Shown here in pieces: positions 21,736 to 28,670 of a stretch of DNA of 37,317 nt (its first letter is position 1; each line of letters starts with the position of its first letter). The stretch lies in IMG/VR virus record IMGVR_UViG_3300006789_000066, positions 1 through 37,317 of that record; one strand, written 5' to 3'. The notes beneath the pieces are model-generated. The model was not told the DNA's origin, made no database searches, and saw only the letters and a list, made by a program, of their open reading frames with translations. The DNA comes from a virus. Both the position numbers and the translations under genes were made by a program.

Positions 21736-22418
21736 TGCATATATTTGATAAAGAAGAAATAGCAAAAACAGGTTACCCCGACGGTACTGCATATTCATCA
21801 CATAGACCATATTTGGAATATATAGTCGATTTTTTATACGAAAAAAATGGTGGTAAAAAACTTAATATTTTAGAATGTGGTACAGGTCATGGTAGTAGTG
21901 CGTTTTTTAGTGAAATAACAAAAGCAGAAAAAGCTAAAGTTTGGGGAATAGAGTATCACAACGTCGGACCAGATTGTTGGTTTGATACTATGAAAAAAGA
22001 ATATAGTAATGACAATTACAATATTACTTTAGAAGCACAAGGATTGTTTGTTTTTGGAACACCTTATTTTGAAAAGTTAGACGACCATTATGATATAATT
22101 TTTGTAGATACCAGTGCTTATGAAAATAGAGCTAACTGGGTAAAATTTTCGGGTAGTGGTAGAGCTAAGGTTGTTGTTTTGCATGACAGTGAACATATGC
22201 ATAGATTTAAACCTTGGTTATTAGATTTTGTAAATGATGAGTATGATTATGTTTACGATTCGTGGCCTATTCAAAACCCCGGTACTTTATTTGCAAGTAA
22301 TATTGATCTTAAGTGTAATTTAAATTACGAAGGAAGAAAAGATGATATGCCTCATAAAGAGGACCATGAAGAAATAGAACCGACACAATTTGGGTTCCCT
22401 ATTCAGAAACACGTTTAA
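21735..22418 (+). CDS. SAM-dependent methyltransferase-fold protein
   Basis: 227 aa. The loop NILECGTGHGSSAFFSEI (about 44-61) is a class I SAM-binding motif (E/D-x-G-x-G-x-G), VWGIEYHN (about 69-76) ends the second strand with the acidic residue that binds ribose, and DIIFVDTSAYENRANW (about 120-135) followed by VVVLHDSEHMHRF completes the Rossmann core. The substrate is unknown; the IIFVDTSAYE and LHDSEH style suggests small-molecule or sugar methyltransferases. The start shares one base with the QueC-like stop (TAATG), so the two are translationally coupled. The C-terminus overlaps a convergent late gene by four bases. Confidence 0.7.
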   Translation: MHIFDKEEIAKTGYPDGTAYSSHRPYLEYIVDFLYEKNGGKKLNILECGTGHGSSAFFSEITKAEKAKVWGIEYHNVGPDCWFDTMKKEYSNDNYNITLEAQGLFVFGTPYFEKLDDHYDIIFVDTSAYENRANWVKFSGSGRAKVVVLHDSEHMHRFKPWLLDFVNDEYDYVYDSWPIQNPGTLFASNIDLKCNLNYEGRKDDMPHKEDHEEIEPTQFGFPIQKHV

Positions 22419-22966
22419 TAATCTTCAAGATCGGGCTCTGTTTTATCTTCTGCACTAAAATCTTGAAAAGCTTCAATTTCACCTAATTTATCAGGATCGA
22501 CTTCATCCATTTCTGGTTCGTCTTCACCGAAAACTTCATCAAGAAGACCTACCAGGATCATATCTTTTAAGATTTTTTCGACTTCACCCTTATCTTCTAT
22601 TTTAGAAGCAAAATCCATTATTTCTTTGGCTGTAGTTGGCCTAACTTCTACAAAACCAACAATATCTTTTTGTAACCCTCTTAAAGGTGTTTCGTACGCT
22701 TTATCTGCAACTTGAAATTTACGTTGTCCTAAAGCAACCTTACCTTGTGAAGCTTTTTTAAATCTAGTAGCCCTACTTCTTGCTCCACCACCACCTCGAA
22801 TACCCTTTATTCTCATCATCATTTCATAATAAGATTCTTTTCTTTCTTCCCCAGTATCCGGATCGATAACAGTTTTTCTTACTCTGTCTTCAAATTGTTT
22901 TTTTCTTCCTTCTGTTAAAGAATGTTGATAAGATTCTAAAAGAAATACGGTATCCTTATCTTTCAT
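22415..22966 (-). CDS. Hypothetical late protein, 183 aa
   Basis: I do not recognise it. It is a charged, largely helical protein: an N-terminal MKDKDTVFLLESYQHSL helix, a glycine/arginine-rich hinge (IRGGGGARSRATRF, about 55-68), then alternating helices and a very acidic C-terminus (from about 148; EDEPEMDEVDPDK). No membrane or signal sequence. It stands alone on the minus strand with AATAAATA at 22974-22981, seven bases before its ATG, so it is a gp55-dependent late gene. The start resembles those of T4-like virion or assembly proteins (compare the partial gene at position 58), but that is only suggestive. Confidence 0.7.
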   Translation of the reverse strand: MKDKDTVFLLESYQHSLTEGRKKQFEDRVRKTVIDPDTGEERKESYYEMMMRIKGIRGGGGARSRATRFKKASQGKVALGQRKFQVADKAYETPLRGLQKDIVGFVEVRPTTAKEIMDFASKIEDKGEVEKILKDMILVGLLDEVFGEDEPEMDEVDPDKLGEIEAFQDFSAEDKTEPDLEDY

Positions 22967-22967
22967 A

Positions 22968-22995
22968 TTGAATTATTTATTAGATTCTATATAAT
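22968..22995 (+). promoter_or_regulatory. Sigma70-like promoter of the glutamine amidotransferase gene
   Basis: TTGAAT (22968-22973), 16-base spacer, TATAAT (22990-22995), eight bases to the ATG at 23004. The spacer contains the opposite-strand late promoter motif. Confidence 0.72.
22974..22981 (-). promoter_or_regulatory. Late promoter motif AATAAATA inside a divergent promoter
   Basis: AATAAATA on the minus strand, seven bases before the ATG at 22966. It lies wholly inside the -35/-10 spacer of the plus-strand promoter, so the two cannot be occupied at once. Confidence 0.65.
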
Positions 22996-23003
22996 ATAAA
23001 CAA

Positions 23004-23645
23004 ATGTGTGCAATATTTGGTAGTTCGGAGAGACAACGGTTTATTTCTTTATATGAACTTAATAAAGATAGAGGTGGTTATGCATCTACTTTCTGTGGTA
23101 TAAAGGATGGTAAAATTAACGTCTATAAGAACAAACTATTTGATCTAGATAACGTGTACTTAGAAGATTGGGATTATTATCTAGGTCATCATCAAGCACC
23201 AACTAGTAGAGTAAGAAATTATGCTGAAAAAACTTCACACCCATTTAATTATGGTCGGTGGCATGTAGCTCATAATGGTGTATTGACTAATTATAGAGAC
23301 GTAACAGAAGCTAGTGATACAAAGGATATAGATACATCTTACATTCCAGCATATATGGAAGAATTAGACCACTTACCAGTAAAATGGGATGATAAACAAA
23401 TTTTAGAAGAAACATTTACATCATTTAAAGGAACCCATACATGTTGGGTTTGGGATGAAGAAAACAGTACATTGTATTTAACAAAAAATGGAAGTACGTT
23501 GTTTTCAAACAAAACAGAATTTTCATCTGTTAAGTTCGACGGTGGTAAATCATTATTAGATGGATATGTATATAAGATGCACGACGATAAAGCGTTTTTA
23601 GAATTTGTAAAATTTGAAGACAGTAATCCTTTTGCAGTATTCTAA
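23004..23645 (+). CDS. Class II (Ntn) glutamine amidotransferase
   Basis: 213 aa, glutaminase domain only. Cys2 after the initiator Met is the catalytic nucleophile (MCAIFGSS). LGHHQAPTSRVRN (about 60-72) supplies the glutamine-binding Arg, and HPFNYGRWHVAHNGVLTNY (about 78-96) contains the H-N-G motif of the GATase type 2 fold. It frees ammonia from glutamine. There is no fused synthetase domain, so it must pass ammonia to a separate partner. The QueC-like PP-loop enzyme at 20947 is the best candidate in the window. The predicted leaderless start matters here, because Cys2 must be exposed by Met removal. Confidence 0.88.
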   Translation: MCAIFGSSERQRFISLYELNKDRGGYASTFCGIKDGKINVYKNKLFDLDNVYLEDWDYYLGHHQAPTSRVRNYAEKTSHPFNYGRWHVAHNGVLTNYRDVTEASDTKDIDTSYIPAYMEELDHLPVKWDDKQILEETFTSFKGTHTCWVWDEENSTLYLTKNGSTLFSNKTEFSSVKFDGGKSLLDGYVYKMHDDKAFLEFVKFEDSNPFAVF

Positions 23646-23649
23646 TATT

Positions 23650-24225
23650 ATGTCAGATTTATTTGATTACAGAGAGTCGTTAGATGAGAGCAATCGTGGA
23701 ATATACGATTTATTTGAAAAGTATAAACCCGAATCGGGTATCTTTATAGAAACAGGTTGTCATTTAGGTGGTGGTCTAGCAAAAGCTATACATGCTGGAT
23801 TTACTACTTTATATTCCTGTGATATAAACATGGAAAGAGTTGAAGCTTCAATTGAAAAAGTCTCTGAACTTGCTCAATATGGTGCAACCGTAGACCCGTA
23901 TATATACAACTGTCATTCAATATCATTTCTTCTCCAGGTTTTGCCAATTGTAGAAGAAGAAGCTCTATTTTGGTTAGATGCACATGATGAAGGCGGTGGT
24001 GTACCAGTATTAGAAGAATTAGTTCAAATTAAGGAACTATTTAAAAATAGAAAGAGTACAATCATGATTGATGACGTTCCATTGTACCTTAGTCAAGAAG
24101 GTATAGACAAACTTAAAGAAACCATTCGTGAAATTAACGAAGATTATGAATTTGAAACTCTAACAACTAATAAAGGGGGAAATTACGTTATTGTTGCTTC
24201 CATAGTTGAAAAAGAGGAAAAGTAG
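23650..24225 (+). CDS. SAM-methyltransferase-fold protein (second)
   Basis: 191 aa from the ATG at 23650, which follows the amidotransferase stop by four bases. An in-frame TTG at 23614 would overlap that gene and is less likely. The motif SGIFIETGCHLGGGLAKAI (about 29-47) is the SAM-binding loop (E-T-G-x-x-x-G-G), LYSCDIN (about 54-60) ends strand 2 in an acidic residue, and ALFWLDAHDEGGGVPVLEEL (about 103-122) with TIMIDDV (about 136-142) resembles FkbM-like or related sugar/small-molecule methyltransferases. Substrate unknown. A TAATAT hexamer lies two bases before the ATG, too close to be its -10. Probably co-transcribed with the amidotransferase. Confidence 0.68.
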   Translation: MSDLFDYRESLDESNRGIYDLFEKYKPESGIFIETGCHLGGGLAKAIHAGFTTLYSCDINMERVEASIEKVSELAQYGATVDPYIYNCHSISFLLQVLPIVEEEALFWLDAHDEGGGVPVLEELVQIKELFKNRKSTIMIDDVPLYLSQEGIDKLKETIREINEDYEFETLTTNKGGNYVIVASIVEKEEK

Positions 24226-24232
24226 CTATAAT
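24206..24232 (+). promoter_or_regulatory. Sigma70-like promoter of the GME-like gene
   Basis: TTGAAA (24206-24211), 15-base spacer, TATAAT (24227-24232), six bases to the ATG at 24239. It overlaps the end of the preceding coding sequence and fixes the downstream start at 24239. Confidence 0.68.
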
Positions 24233-24238
24233 ACTGAT

Positions 24239-25327
24239 ATGAAGACAGCGTTAGTATGTGGCGCCGGGGGGTTTATTGGTAACCACCTGGTAAATAGACT
24301 TAAAAAAGAAGGTTATTGGGTACGTGGTGTGGATCTTAAGTATCCAGAATTTAAACACTTTTCTTCCCCGAGTAAAACAGCTGCAGACGAATTTGTAACT
24401 ACAGATTTAACTGATCAGCGTGTTGTCGATAGAGTTATAAAAACAGGAGCCTATCATAGCTCTGTACCTTTACAGTACCAAGAACAATTTGACGAAATTT
24501 ATCAATTAGCTGCTGACATGGGTGGTGCTGGTTATATCTTTACAGGTGAACATGATGCAAACGTCATGAGAAACTCAGCTACCATCAATCTCAACGTTCT
24601 CAATTCAGTAAACAAACTAAACCAGTTTGTACAAACGCCATGGTATAACGATTCACGGGTATATGAATATAAACCAAAAACAACAAAGATATTTTACAGT
24701 AGTTCTGCATGTATGTACCCAGAACACAATCAATTAGATCCAGATAACCCTAATTGTGAAGAGTCTTCAGCATACCCTGCTGCACCTGATAGTGAGTATG
24801 GTTGGGAAAAGCTATTTTCAGAAAGATTATATTTAGCCTATCAAAGGAATTATGGTATTCCGTGTGCTATTGCTAGATTTCATAACATATATGGCCCTCA
24901 AGGAACATGGCAAGGTGGGAGAGAAAAAGCTCCTGCAGCTATGTGTAGGAAAGTAGCGTTAGCTAAAGAAGGCGAAGATATTGAAATATGGGGTGATGGT
25001 ACCCAAACACGTTCTTTTTTGTATATTGACGAGTGTATAGAAGGTATAAGAAGATTAATGGAGTCAGATTGGTCCGGACCAGTAAATCTTGGGTCAGACG
25101 AAATGGTGACTATTAATCAGTTGGTGGAAACAGCCGAAACCGTTGCTGGTAAGAAACTCGGAAGAAAACACATCGATGGACCACTAGGTGTAAATGGAAG
25201 AAATAGTGATAATAAACTTATTCAAGAAAAATTGGGTTGGGCTCCTCATTACCCACTTATAAAAGGCATAACTCAAACCTACGATTGGATTTATGATCAA
25301 ATCAACAACGAAGACCCTCAAGGTTGA
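24239..25327 (+). CDS. GDP-mannose 3,5-epimerase-like SDR enzyme
   Basis: 362 aa from the ATG at 24239, six bases after the -10; the longer frame from 24206 would start inside the promoter. Extended SDR fold: NAD loop CGAGGFIGNH (about 7-16), YQLAADMGGAGYI (about 89-101, signature of GME), SSSACMYPE (about 149-157, catalytic Cys), catalytic Y-x-x-x-K in EYGWEKLF, and GTWQGGREKAPAAMCRK (about 216-232), which matches plant and bacterial GME closely. GME turns GDP-D-mannose into GDP-L-galactose or GDP-L-gulose. It is likely to supply a donor to one of the glycosyltransferases in the window. Confidence 0.9.
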   Translation: MKTALVCGAGGFIGNHLVNRLKKEGYWVRGVDLKYPEFKHFSSPSKTAADEFVTTDLTDQRVVDRVIKTGAYHSSVPLQYQEQFDEIYQLAADMGGAGYIFTGEHDANVMRNSATINLNVLNSVNKLNQFVQTPWYNDSRVYEYKPKTTKIFYSSSACMYPEHNQLDPDNPNCEESSAYPAAPDSEYGWEKLFSERLYLAYQRNYGIPCAIARFHNIYGPQGTWQGGREKAPAAMCRKVALAKEGEDIEIWGDGTQTRSFLYIDECIEGIRRLMESDWSGPVNLGSDEMVTINQLVETAETVAGKKLGRKHIDGPLGVNGRNSDNKLIQEKLGWAPHYPLIKGITQTYDWIYDQINNEDPQG

Positions 25328-25351
25328 TGATTTGTAGTCTTAATCTATCAT
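25324..25351 (+). promoter_or_regulatory. Sigma70-like promoter of gene 41
   Basis: TTGATG (25324-25329), 16-base spacer, TATCAT (25346-25351), seven bases to the ATG at 25359. The -35 overlaps the upstream stop codon. Confidence 0.62.
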
Positions 25352-25358
25352 AGTTTAT

Positions 25359-26690
25359 ATGTCTGATAATTCACTGGACTTAGAATACTACGAAAATGTA
25401 GTACTGTATAAGAGTATTACTGATCCAAGATATCTCGGGTCCATAATTGATCATATTCAACCAAGGTATTTCGATAATAAAAATTTTAGGAGCATTATTT
25501 CTATAATAAAAGCCTTTTTTATTAAGAGACAAACAATACCAAGTGCAACAGAAATAGCTTCTTATTGTACTACACCTGAATTAAAAATAGATCTCAAAGA
25601 AACGTTATTAAAAATAGATCAATTAGATAAGACCTTTAACACCGACGAACTTTACAGTAGTACAGAACGATTTTTAAAAGAAAAATCTGTGTTTCATACG
25701 ATGTTAGACGTTGCTGATGACTGTGCTAAAGGTAAAGTCGACCCAACTCTTATATTTGACAAGTTTGAAAAGTGTTGTGGTATTAATTTATCGGTAGATA
25801 TTGGTTTTGACCTATTAGTTGATCATGAAAAGTTAATTGATAGCTTGCAAATTGATGAACCAACAATACCATCAGGGTGGGAATGGGTGGATGATATGTT
25901 AGATGGTGGTTTCTTAGAAAATGGAAGGTCAATCTATGTGTTTGCTGGTGAAACTAACGTAGGTAAGTCTATTTTCTTGGGTAACATAGCAGTAAACATG
26001 GCTAAACAAGGGAAAACCGTGTTAGTTGTGTCACTTGAAATGAGTGAACTAATGTATGCAAAGAGATTAGCTGGTAATTTAACAGGAATAGAAATAAACA
26101 GCTTAAGACATGAAATACCCGAGTTAAGAAACAAATTAGAAAAGGAAGTTACACAAAACCCTTCTGGAAAGATACTTATTAAGGAATTTCCACCAAGTAC
26201 TATAACAGCATCACAGTTAGGGGCGTTTATGCAGAAGATAGAACAAAAAGGCATAAAGATTGATGCTTTAGTTCTCGATTACGTCAATTTAATGCATTCA
26301 CCTATAGGTAATAACAGTTATGAACGTGTAAAATATGCAACAGAACAAGTTAGAGCGTTATCTTACACTCATAACTGCCCTATTATAACAGCAACACAGT
26401 TAAACAGGTCGGGGTACGATACACAAGACCCGGGATTAGATACTATTGGTGAAAGTATGGGGCTTGCTATGACAGCTGATGCCATATTCTCTATTTTTCA
26501 GAACGAAGAAGACAGGGGCTTAGATCAAATAAGGTTGGGTGTAATGAAAAATCGATTTGGTCCAAACTTCGGTGCTACAGAAATGAGTATACACTACCCA
26601 ACGTTAACTATTAGTGATGGTGGTGGTGAAGATCTTGGAGCTGCAACAGCAAACGTGATGGGTGCTATAGAGGCTTTAGCCAATGGTTGA
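25359..26690 (+). CDS. 41: gp41 replicative DNA helicase (DnaB-like)
   Basis: 443 aa (T4 gp41 is 475 aa). Hexameric 5'-3' helicase of the phage replisome, acting with primase gp61 and loader gp59. The N-terminal helical domain (about 1-150) is followed by the RecA-like domain: Walker A AGETNVGKS (about 196-204), VVSLEMSELMYAKRL (about 223-237), Walker B LVLDYVNLMHS (about 306-316) and the sensor TATQLNRSG (about 345-353). A C-terminal NRFGPNFG segment contains the arginine finger region. All motifs look intact. It has its own promoter. Confidence 0.94.
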   Translation: MSDNSLDLEYYENVVLYKSITDPRYLGSIIDHIQPRYFDNKNFRSIISIIKAFFIKRQTIPSATEIASYCTTPELKIDLKETLLKIDQLDKTFNTDELYSSTERFLKEKSVFHTMLDVADDCAKGKVDPTLIFDKFEKCCGINLSVDIGFDLLVDHEKLIDSLQIDEPTIPSGWEWVDDMLDGGFLENGRSIYVFAGETNVGKSIFLGNIAVNMAKQGKTVLVVSLEMSELMYAKRLAGNLTGIEINSLRHEIPELRNKLEKEVTQNPSGKILIKEFPPSTITASQLGAFMQKIEQKGIKIDALVLDYVNLMHSPIGNNSYERVKYATEQVRALSYTHNCPIITATQLNRSGYDTQDPGLDTIGESMGLAMTADAIFSIFQNEEDRGLDQIRLGVMKNRFGPNFGATEMSIHYPTLTISDGGGEDLGAATANVMGAIEALANG

Positions 26691-26714
26691 GTATTCATCC
26701 AAAAATCATAATTA
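26687..26714 (+). promoter_or_regulatory. Probable promoter of the DHH gene
   Basis: TTGAGT (26687-26692), 16-base spacer, TAATTA (26709-26714), five bases to the ATG at 26720. An alternative -10 is CATAAT at 26707-26712 with a short spacer. It overlaps the gene 41 stop and argues for the ATG start over the TTG at 26687. Confidence 0.45.
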
Positions 26715-26719
26715 TCTTA

Positions 26720-27622
26720 ATGAACGGTAAAGATTATGTATTTACTGATTCGGATTTAGACGGTGTTGGTAGTTTACTGGTGCTAAGGTGGCTATTGGGA
26801 AAGGAAGTACCTTTCAAAACCACCACTCATAAGAATTTTAGAGAGGATTTTGTTAATTTTCTCAGTAGAAATAAAATTTCCGAATTTGATACAATCTATA
26901 TATGCGATTTAAATGTTAGTGATCACGGAGATTTACTTAATCATAAAAATATTGTTGTTATTGATCACCATAATGGTAAAGACAATTACAATGAGCATAC
27001 AAAGCCTACTTTAGTATTAGATAGCGACTATACTTCTACTACAAAGTTGGTGTTGAAGCACCTTCTTGACACCGTTCCTAATTGTACCTCTAATTTAAAC
27101 AAACAAAAAGCTAAATTAATTGAATTAGTTGATGATTACGACTGTTATCGTTTAGCTCACAAAGAAAGTCTTGGTTTAAACTTCGTATTATGGAGTTATA
27201 CAGGTAGTAGAGTAGAAAAGTTTATAGATGAATTCTCAGATGGGTTTAGCGAGTTTACTTTACACCAGAAAAATATGATTTCGTTAGCTAATAAAAAGAT
27301 TAAGGACCATATCATTAACGGTGAAGCTTATTCTTTTAATACGAAGATAGATAACAAAGAGTATAAGCTTATTTCTACTGTTTGTTCTTTTCACATTAAC
27401 GAAGTTGCATCTGCTATACTAAAAAGATACAATTCCGATATAGCTTTTGTTATAAACACCAAATCAGGAAGCGTTAGTATAAGAAAACGTGCTGGTGTAC
27501 CTGTAAATTTAAACAAACTAGCAAATAAACTAATAGATGGTGGTGGTCATACTGATTCAGCTGGAGGAAAGCTGACAGAAACATTTTTAAAGTATACCAA
27601 ACTGTTTTCCCTTGAGTCATGA
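26720..27622 (+). CDS. DHH/DHHA1 phosphoesterase (NrnA/RecJ-like)
   Basis: 300 aa from the ATG at 26720; an in-frame TTG at 26687 lies in the promoter and overlaps gene 41. DHH motifs in order: TDSDLDG (9-15), YICDLNV (about 57-63), VVIDHHNG (about 79-86) and VDDYDCY (about 138-144). The DHHA1 domain has GGGH (about 274) in IDGGGHTDSAGG. The length fits small nucleases of the NrnA/pAp-phosphatase type rather than full RecJ. It probably trims short oligonucleotides or acts as a 5'-3' nuclease feeding nucleotides to replication. It sits between the helicase and the gp59/gp32 genes and overlaps the next gene by four bases (ATGA). Confidence 0.85.
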   Translation: MNGKDYVFTDSDLDGVGSLLVLRWLLGKEVPFKTTTHKNFREDFVNFLSRNKISEFDTIYICDLNVSDHGDLLNHKNIVVIDHHNGKDNYNEHTKPTLVLDSDYTSTTKLVLKHLLDTVPNCTSNLNKQKAKLIELVDDYDCYRLAHKESLGLNFVLWSYTGSRVEKFIDEFSDGFSEFTLHQKNMISLANKKIKDHIINGEAYSFNTKIDNKEYKLISTVCSFHINEVASAILKRYNSDIAFVINTKSGSVSIRKRAGVPVNLNKLANKLIDGGGHTDSAGGKLTETFLKYTKLFSLES

Positions 27623-27912
27623 AGTACGAAAATCATAATCCAGTAGAACACACACATAGTAAAGAGATGGCTCATGCGTTTATGGGGTTTTGTTCCTTTG
27701 TATCAATACTCAACAACAAAAAAGTCAATCTTCCTAATATCTTTATATTACTTTTAAAAGATCAGAAGCTTAGAAGCCTATTCAAAGAACAAATTGATAT
27801 AGATACAGACTTTGAAATGGTGAAACTGTTTTTATTTTATGATCCTTCTTTACATAAAAGCAAATATATCATGAAATACATTAATAGCAGTAAAAATAAA
27901 TTGATTCATTAG
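27619..27912 (+). CDS. Small protein of unknown function upstream of the gp59-like gene
   Basis: 97 aa, hydrophilic and helical, with FMGFCSFVSIL (about 21-31) and IFILLLKDQKLRSLF as mildly hydrophobic helices and a basic end. Translation is coupled to the DHH gene (ATGA overlap). In T4 the gene just before 59-32 is 33, the late-transcription coactivator, and the size is comparable (T4 gp33 112 aa). However, I see no recognisable gp33 sequence and no hydrophobic/acidic clamp-binding tail, so this is position only. Function should be considered unknown. Confidence 0.65.
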   Translation: MKYENHNPVEHTHSKEMAHAFMGFCSFVSILNNKKVNLPNIFILLLKDQKLRSLFKEQIDIDTDFEMVKLFLFYDPSLHKSKYIMKYINSSKNKLIH

Positions 27913-27928
27913 TGGAAACGTCTATAAT
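27901..27928 (+). promoter_or_regulatory. Sigma70-like promoter of the gp59-like gene
   Basis: TTGATT (27901-27906), 16-base spacer, TATAAT (27923-27928), six bases to the GTG at 27935. This supports the GTG start and a leaderless message. The -35 overlaps the end of the preceding gene. Confidence 0.72.
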
Positions 27929-27934
27929 TTATTA

Positions 27935-28597
27935 GTGACTGATTTCGAAAAACTAATTTATAATACCCATTTAAAGGTCAGTCGGGTTTCTAAAAATAAA
28001 CCTTATAAATTCAGAAACAATTTCGATAATATAGATGATAACAAGAGATTTTTATGTAAAAAGTTAGCTCATTTTTTTGCAAAACACAATAACATTAATA
28101 TTGACAGGTTCTTTTTAGCTCCTTTCAAGATCTACCAAGATAACCCTACTTTAGATCTAAAATTTTACACTTCTTTAAAGGCATGTAAGCTTTATTTTGA
28201 TTATGTTAACAGTTTGAACAGATCAGAAATAAATTCTAAAGAAAATAAGGAGTTCTTCCTTAATTCCGGGTTGTTTATTACGAAATATTGCAACAAACAT
28301 AAGATTAAATGGGATGATTACATAACTCATAAAGAAAACAAGACCGATACACTAAATTCCTTCTTTTCTCATCTTAAATCAGGAGATGTCTCCGTTTATT
28401 TGCTATATTCCTTTCCAGAATTTTCGAGAGAGTTTAAAAAAGCAGATCGAGAAGTGGTAAACATGATGCTAAAAGATGTAATTGATGATATCAGTTTGTA
28501 TCGAGTAAAATACTACAATATTAAACCAGAATTAAAGGATCATTTTAACAAGATTATAAATCTATGCAAAGAAAAAGTGGATACATTAGTAGATTAA
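27935..28597 (+). CDS. 59: Probable gp59-like helicase loader
   Basis: 220 aa with GTG start; T4 gp59 is 217 aa. gp59 binds fork DNA and gp32 and loads gp41 helicase. The protein is all-helical and basic. The segment DDNKRFLCKKLAHFFAKHN (about 34-52) followed by FFLAPFKIYQDN and a YFDYVNSLN helix resembles the N-terminal domain of gp59 (K-R-x-D-x-Y-F-F-x-K-L pattern). It lies directly upstream of gene 32, the T4 order. Similarity is weak by eye, so size, composition and synteny carry the call. Structure comparison with T4 gp59 would settle it. Confidence 0.55.
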   Translation: MTDFEKLIYNTHLKVSRVSKNKPYKFRNNFDNIDDNKRFLCKKLAHFFAKHNNINIDRFFLAPFKIYQDNPTLDLKFYTSLKACKLYFDYVNSLNRSEINSKENKEFFLNSGLFITKYCNKHKIKWDDYITHKENKTDTLNSFFSHLKSGDVSVYLLYSFPEFSREFKKADREVVNMMLKDVIDDISLYRVKYYNIKPELKDHFNKIINLCKEKVDTLVD

Positions 28598-28605
28598 TAT
28601 ATAAT
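28578..28605 (+). promoter_or_regulatory. Probable promoter of gene 32
   Basis: TGGATA (28578-28583), 16-base spacer, TATAAT (28600-28605). Unlike other promoters here it is 65 bases from the gene start, giving a real 5' leader that would begin at about 28612. Confidence 0.5.
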
Positions 28606-28611
28606 TATGGA

Positions 28612-28631
28612 ATGGCAATTGGTATTGCCAT
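28612..28631 (+). promoter_or_regulatory. Hairpin at the 5' end of the gene 32 leader
   Basis: ATGGCAAT, loop TGGT, ATTGCCAT: a perfect 8-bp stem at the predicted 5' end of the mRNA. It is followed by about 40 bases that are almost only A and T up to the gp32 ATG. T4 gp32 represses its own translation by binding a folded element plus an unstructured A/U-rich region in its leader. This layout fits the same plan. Confidence 0.5.
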
Positions 28632-28653
28632 AGCGAAAAATAACGAACAATAA
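28612..28653 (+). CDS. Possible 13-codon leader peptide upstream of gene 32
   Basis: ATG at 28612 is six bases after the -10, exactly where start codons of the leaderless genes sit. It reads MAIGIAIAKNNEQ and stops at 28651-28653, 17 bases before the gp32 ATG. The hairpin covers its first codons. It may be a regulatory upstream ORF or a coincidence; conservation is the test. Confidence 0.3.
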   Translation: MAIGIAIAKNNEQ

Positions 28654-28670
28654 TAATATTAAAATAAATT

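Noticed and set aside
23614-23649. TTG start extending the second SAM-fold protein into the amidotransferase gene
   Set aside because: The ATG at 23650, four bases after the upstream stop, gives a natural start; the extension has no conserved look.
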